From Rhabditoides inermis (lineage: Eukaryota > Nematoda > Chromadorea > Rhabditida > Rhabditidae), in the NCBI GenBank assembly GCA_963966185.1, contig CAWZYM010000033.1:1-64000 (forward strand): a stretch of 64,000 bases of DNA, read 5' to 3'. Both the position numbers and the translations under genes were made by a program. Below, in pieces: positions 59,157 to 64,000 of the stretch (the first letter of the stretch is position 1; every line of letters starts with the position of its first letter). The notes beneath the pieces are model-generated. The model saw only the letters and a program-made list of their open reading frames with translations. It ran no database searches and was not told the DNA's origin.

Positions 59157-61128
59157 TAAGTCACTAGTTTCAAAGAAAATGAACGAAATCCTACCGCAGA
59201 AATATCACAATCTGAAAGTACAATATTATGGTAAATTCCTGGAAGAAATCAATTTAGCCAAGTTAATAAACAGATCAATAAATACTTACTTCAAAACAAC
59301 GGATGAGAAACACTATAAAACAAGAATTTTATACACTTATGATTTGCCAGATAGCACACAAATTATGAACTACAATAAATTCCTACGCAATTTGACTACT
59401 GGCCAAATTAAAAGAATACTGTCATCGGCCTGTTACTGTAACCACTATCCATCGTTCATAGACTCGCACTATAAACACATTGTTACCGGAAATGCTAATA
59501 TGATACAAAGTAATGATCTGAGAAATATTATTCTGAACGGAACACAATATCGATCTCCTAAATCTGTAAACGATGAAGAAATTACCACAGATCTATTGCA
59601 ATTAGTTACAGAACACCTAGAAAAGCTATCGACTATATATAAAATACCCGGCAACATAGTTATGGATATTGAAAACAAAATAAAAACAAAACTTTTGAAA
59701 CGATATGAAGATTGCAAACCTAATTTTATAAACGAAAAGAGAATGCCACTAGAATTGAAAACGTTGCAAGACCAATTTGTAATCACATGTGTGGACAAAG
59801 CTTCTGGAAATTATGCTATCACGTGCAAAAAACTATATTTACAAATTATGAACAAAGAATTAGGATATGATCATATCACAAACACAACCAACAATTCGAA
59901 TCCAACTTACACTATCTACCAGAATGAAAAAGAAGACGAGATTATTAACAGACATCTGATAACAACTAAATCACTGAAGTTAACAACAGATGTAAATGAT
60001 AAAGCTCTACCGAAAATCTATGCTATACCAAAAATGCACAAAAACCCAGTAAAGTTTCGTTTCATAACCGGAGCTTTTAACAGCAGTTTAAAACCAGTTT
60101 CACTAGAAATGCAAAAAAAACTCACCTTTTTAAAACACCATTTCATTAATTATTGTAAATCAATAACACAGCGCACAAATATTAATCCTATCTGGTCCAT
60201 AAATTACAGCTTGCAAGTTCTTGAAATGTGTAATTCGATAAAAGAGCCTAGTCAATTCAATCTGTTTTCTGCGGACTTCAGTAGCCTTTTCACAAACTTA
60301 CCGCACGAATCCGTTATCAAAAATATCTTCGGATTGATTGATCTATGTTTCAAGAACAGCAAAAAAGAGTTCATTGTGGTTGGATACAAGAAAGTTTATT
60401 ACAGCGCTACAGATACAAAGTCGGGAAATTCATATGATATAAGTGACATTAAATTTATGCTCGAATATATATTGAAAAACAGTTATGCTCTCTATGGAGG
60501 ATTAATTTTCAAACAAATATCCGGTATCCCTCAAGGTAATAATTGTTCACCTCTTCTAGCCGATTTGACACTATCCTTCATGGAATACACTTACGTAATG
60601 CGAAACTCGGAATATTTCCGAAATACTCAGTCAAAAATATGCAGATACATGGATGATATTCTAATCATATACAGGAACAATTCCACTATTGTTACTAAAA
60701 TAAATAGCGAAATATATCACAACTCTCTGACTCTTGAACAAACTAGTACACAGAACAAAGAAACGGAATTCTTAGATTTGAACATCAAAATGGAACATAA
60801 TTCAATAACAACAGAACTCTACAATAAAACAGATGATTACTCGTTCGATGTCATCAGATACCCACACTACGAAAGTAATATCAAGTCAAGCATTGCTATG
60901 AATCGTTTGCATGGAGAAATCATACGAATATTCAGATGTTGCACTATGAAGTCAACTTTTAAACAAAGATGCCAACAACTGTTCAAAACTTATCTCGCAA
61001 ATGGTTATACTTCTCACAAAATTACTTTTCAAATTTCAAAAACTATTCTTAGTAATAAACAATTATTATTGAAATACAAACTGAAGGCCAAAAATAAATT
61101 CAAACATTTCATTGACACACTGAATTGA
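59157..61128 (+). CDS. Penelope-like reverse transcriptase (first tandem copy)
   Basis: The frame is open from the palindrome junction (AAGTCACTAGTTTC, residues KSLVSKKMNEILPQKYHNL) to the stop at 61126-61128, about 655 residues. PLE-type RT motifs are present: AIPKMHKNPVKFRFI near residue 300, FSADFSSLFTNLPHES (motif A) near 378, GIPQGNNCSPLLADLTLSF (motif B) near 466, and RYMDDILIIYRN with the catalytic aspartates near 505. It ends in a basic tail (KYKLKAKNKFKHFIDTLN). There is no GIY-YIG domain after the RT. Apart from the palindrome at its 5' side, the frame has no defect. Its upstream endonuclease portion is lost apart from about 15 bases. Confidence 0.92.
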
Positions 61129-62324
61129 TCTCATCCCCTCTTTCTCTGCGCTCTGTCTGATCTACCGATCTGCACTAAAAGTCTATGTGACTCGCAGTCG
61201 CCGCTCTCAAATCAGTCGTGTCGCATTCCCCTCTCTCGTTAGGTTGCTCCCAATTTTTGTTGACCCCTATCCCTAAGCGTCGTAGACGATCGATAACCCT
61301 CTAGAAATATTTTCCCCTTTTTCTTGTAATACTACTTTGTACACTTGCCTACCGGTTCATCACTGATGATGGTCCCGGCTGGTAGGTTTACACATTCGGT
61401 CTGGTGGAAGGGACCGAAACCGAATGTGTACTATGATTTTTCAATGCATTACTTCTTTGAATTTCTTGTAATTCGATATGGCAGTGATGCTGGGTGATTC
61501 GGGGGGAGAAATTACCCTCTCCCCAGTATGACCTGTCTTATCTTACTCGTACACTTTGGTCGCAAGACCAACCCGCGTCCCTTATGGGACGAACTTTACG
61601 TCTTTTGACGCACCCAGTCCCTTATGGGACTCTATTCGTCTTTTGACGCAACTACCCCACATATACCCCTTTTTTTTCTACTATCTTATCTATAAAGATT
61701 GTAATACGCACAAACACACAAACCAGTATGTTTCCGAACCATTTCATGTCTACAACGCCTTTTCCTGCACAAATTAGTCTGTTTGTACGCGCGAACACTA
61801 AGTGACTGATATAAGTCGCACTATGACCCAAGTCTGTGAACACTGATCCTCGGATCTCCTCTTGCACCAATCAATGAACACTAGATGTGCTTGCCGGTTG
61901 GCAGGTTGGAGCGCAAAGCACATCACGATGAACACTCAAGCGAACAATCGGTGTGGGCAGCGGGATCAAAGAACACTCGCGGTCGATCACTCGCCTCTCT
62001 CTCCGCCGCCAACACACCACCCAACCTCTTGTGACCCATCAGACTACAAACACATCACTCATGTGATCACTCATGCTACCCAGAGTCTACAGTAACGAAA
62101 GAGAGGTTAAACTCTGGTGTTGACCAACAAAGCGGTCCCACCCCGAACTCAGGTTGGCAGTGGGATGGGGCAGACACCCCGCTGATGCACGAGAGTTGGT
62201 ACTCACTGCCATTGCTGTAAGGTGGGATGACAGGTCCTGGCCTCGCACAATACTCATGAAATACTCTTGTATTCCCCAGTTCCACTCTCACCCTTTACCC
62301 AAAAACAGGCGCAGCTGCCTCTAA
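61129..62324 (+). other. PLE inter-ORF region (3'/5' UTR of the tandem)
   Basis: About 1.2 kb between the RT stop and the next frame. It contains the structured motif at 61348-61430 and a short direct repeat (CCCTTATGGGAC twice, with CGTCTTTTGACGCA twice, 61577-61650). No gene is supported. Confidence 0.6.
61348..61430 (+). other. Hammerhead-core-like structured motif, copy 2
   Basis: Two adjacent hairpins: CCTACC...GGTAGG (61348-61386), enclosing CTGATGA (61363-61369), and a 12-bp stem TACACATTCGGT / ACCGAATGTGTA (61389-61430), whose loop ends in GAAAC. GGTCCC and GGGACC could pair instead as a stem II. PLE terminal repeats commonly carry hammerhead ribozymes, but this order is not canonical. 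Confidence 0.4.
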
Positions 62325-62328
62325 ATGC
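62303..62328 (+). repeat. Fragment of the 37244 tRNA-like module next to the PLE start
   Basis: GGCGCAGCTGCCTCTAAATG closely matches GCGCAGTTGCCTCTAAATA of the tRNA-like sequence at 37260-37285. It could be the PLE's own 5' tRNA-like piece or an insertion junction. Confidence 0.35.
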
Positions 62329-64000
62329 TGTACAAAAACAACGATAAACCATACTACTTACTTAAGGAAATTCAACGTGTGCAGACAGATAGAAAGCAAA
62401 CAACGGCTGATCTTCCCGGAAACACAGTTTTTACTGGAAAACGATGTGATAACAAACGATGTGTTATTTGTCCGAAAATAGAATTCAAATCACAAACAAC
62501 AAGTTCATGCACTTCAATGACTATACCTACATTCAAATCAAATGATGCTAATTGTCTCTCAAAGAACTTAGTTTACCTAATAACATGCAATAAATGCAAC
62601 ATGCAATATGTCGGTGAAACTAAACAAACACTCAAACAAAGAATGTCCGCGCATAGGAATAGTTTCAAAACCAACAAGTTAAACACTTTTCTTAGCAAAC
62701 ATTTCAAACTCTCAGATCATGATTGCGAAGAATTCAAAATCACTATCTTGGATAATCAGTCAGAAAATTGTGTCACTGAAGTGAGATTGCAAAAAGAGCA
62801 CTTCTGGATAAACTTGATTAAATCTGCATATCCGCTTGGACTGAATGATCAAATCAAAACTTTTGGAAATATCTCAGTTATTGACTTTCATAAATGTAAA
62901 ATAGAAAATAATCCATTCACTAGCCTTAAAATATCGAACTCTAGAAATAAACATAAATATCGAGGAAAAAGAAGAAGGAGTATCCCTGCTTACAAAAATA
63001 CGATGACAAATTCTACAATTCTAAGTGCAGTGGAAACCCTCGAAGGAAAACAACTATATCAATACTACAATTCGCTTAACAAACATGCAATAGAAAATCT
63101 CTTGGATTACATGGTGAACGACGAAACCTATAACCTTCTGAGTAAATCTCTTCAACTCAAAGTTTTCTGTATAATTGCTAAGTCACTAGTTTCAAAGAAA
63201 ATGAACGAAATCCTACCGCAGAAATATCACAATCTGAAAGTACAATATTATGGTAAATTCATGGAAGAAATCAATTTAGCCAAGTTAATAAACAGATCAA
63301 TAAATACTTACTTCAAAACAACGGATGAGAAACACTATAAAACAAGAATTTTATACACTTATGATTTGCCAGATAGCACACAAATTATGAACTACAATAA
63401 ATTCCTACGCAATTTGACTACTGGCCAAATTAAAAGAATACTGTCATCGGCCTGTTACTGTAACCACTATCCATCGTTCATAGACTCGCACTATAAACAC
63501 ATTGTTACCGGAAATGCTAATATGATACAAAGTAATGATCTGAGAAATATTATTCTGAACGGAACAAAATATCGATCTCCTAAATCTGTAAACGATGAAG
63601 AAATTACCACAGATCTATTGCAATTAGTTACAGAACACCTAGAAAAGCTATCGACTATATATAAAATACCCGGCAACATAGTTATGGATATTGAAAACAA
63701 AATAAAAACAAAACTTTTGAAACGATATGAAGATTGCAAACCTAATTTTATAAACGAAAAGAGAATGCCACTAGAATTGAAAACGTTGCAAGACCAATTT
63801 GTAATCACATGTGTGGACAAAGCTTCTGGAAATTATGCTATCACGTGCAAAAAACTATATTTACAAATTATGAACAAAGAATTAGGATATGATCATATCA
63901 CAAACACAACCAACAATTCGAATCCAACTTACACTATCTACCAGAATGAAAAAGAAGACGAGATTATTAACAGACATCTGATAACAACTAAATCACTGAA
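62325..64000 (+). CDS. Penelope-like GIY-YIG endonuclease-RT fusion, second copy, runs off the window
   Basis: An ATG at 62325 directly follows an in-frame TAA, and the frame then stays open to the window end (558 codons). In order there is MLYKNNDKPYYLLKEIQ, a cysteine cluster RCDNKRCVICPK (possible zinc ligands), and the GIY-YIG nuclease NLVYLITCNKCNMQYVGETK with QTLKQRMSAHRN carrying the conserved arginine. QKEHFWINLIKSAYPLGLN and a basic linker (KYRGKRRRS) come next. The RT N-terminal part, identical to the first copy, follows from residue about 285. The RT catalytic core lies beyond the window. The GIY-YIG nuclease would nick target DNA for primed reverse transcription. Confidence 0.9.
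   Translation, partial: MLYKNNDKPYYLLKEIQRVQTDRKQTTADLPGNTVFTGKRCDNKRCVICPKIEFKSQTTSSCTSMTIPTFKSNDANCLSKNLVYLITCNKCNMQYVGETKQTLKQRMSAHRNSFKTNKLNTFLSKHFKLSDHDCEEFKITILDNQSENCVTEVRLQKEHFWINLIKSAYPLGLNDQIKTFGNISVIDFHKCKIENNPFTSLKISNSRNKHKYRGKRRRSIPAYKNTMTNSTILSAVETLEGKQLYQYYNSLNKHAIENLLDYMVNDETYNLLSKSLQLKVFCIIAKSLVSKKMNEILPQKYHNLKVQYYGKFMEEINLAKLINRSINTYFKTTDEKHYKTRILYTYDLPDSTQIMNYNKFLRNLTTGQIKRILSSACYCNHYPSFIDSHYKHIVTGNANMIQSNDLRNIILNGTKYRSPKSVNDEEITTDLLQLVTEHLEKLSTIYKIPGNIVMDIENKIKTKLLKRYEDCKPNFINEKRMPLELKTLQDQFVITCVDKASGNYAITCKKLYLQIMNKELGYDHITNTTNNSNPTYTIYQNEKEDEIINRHLITTKSL

Larger units (their letters stand above)
58403..64000 (+). mobile_element. Penelope-like element, head-to-tail tandem, N-terminal endonuclease type
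   Basis: One unit (58403 to about 63178, minus the inserted palindrome) holds RT, then UTR, then endonuclease. The second unit repeats the RT start from 63178 to the window end. The distance between equivalent points (59159 and 63180) is 4,021 bp, the monomer length. Nearly all of the ~820 shared bases agree; two differences were seen. In the second unit the GIY-YIG endonuclease is fused in frame upstream of the RT. That is the permuted order described for Naiad-type PLEs; canonical animal PLEs have it at the C-terminus. Confidence 0.85.

Noticed and set aside
59143..59159. Start of the PLE frame within the palindrome (MSAPRK)
   Set aside because: These codons come from the inserted element's terminal repeat; the native frame continues from the upstream PLE sequence as seen at 63178.
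61363..61420. A confident hammerhead ribozyme call
   Set aside because: Core words are present, but the strand order of the stems does not give a standard type I, II or III fold, so it is kept only as a like-motif.

Overview
The window is nuclear DNA of a compact-intron invertebrate. Protein genes are cut into many short exons by GT-AG introns, mostly 35-60 bp (donor GTGAGT, acceptor TTTCAG or similar). The gene set is animal: Ku70, the STE24 CAAX protease, a MAP3K4-type kinase, importin alpha, a nicotinic acetylcholine receptor subunit, repulsive guidance molecule (RGM) and a seven-helix receptor. Intron size, the RGM and the solitary 7TM gene resemble a nematode, perhaps an early-branching one. 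This is inference and was not tested by any search.

Layout. 1-5060 is a minisatellite (unit about 70 bp) carrying two copies of one non-LTR retrotransposon in opposite orientation. 5138-12628 (+) is a long mucin/EGF/multi-pass membrane protein that converges on Ku70 (12935-17045, -). A small membrane-protein gene (14521-15230, +) lies inside a Ku70 intron. STE24 (17304-19371, -) and the MAP3K4-like kinase (19805-25799, -) follow, then an unrecognised gene (26119-27456, -). A nested transposon block (27700-29170) abuts a C-terminally truncated importin alpha (to 30623, -). An N-terminally truncated nicotinic receptor (31140-35118, -) has a 3.1 kb intron filled by a purine higher-order repeat and a foldback element. 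A damaged BTB/BACK gene (35475-41045, +), an F-box-like gene (41315-42121, +), RGM (42218-43988, -), a 7TM receptor (45861-47118, -), an unknown conserved-looking gene (48103-50111, +), a PHD-finger gene (51116-53598, +) and a basic-protein gene (53744-54345, -) follow. The last 10 kb is mostly transposons: a broken non-LTR element, a direct duplication, a MITE, a palindromic element, and a tandem Penelope-like element (PLE) whose GIY-YIG endonuclease is N-terminal to the reverse transcriptase.

The most unusual signal is a class of roughly 740-815 bp palindromic elements, three copies from two sequence-unrelated families. Each arm carries an inward-facing tRNA-like (Pol III box A/box B) module, and each insertion is flanked by a 3-bp target duplication (TAA or TGA). 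One is inserted in the PLE, and the neighbouring PLE copy preserves the empty site, so its ends and target duplication can be read directly. At least three further tRNA-like sequences are scattered nearby.

The host genes are mostly independent housekeeping or signalling genes with no operon logic. Exon joins were made by eye. Small exons, 5' ends and a few frames remain uncertain and are flagged where so.
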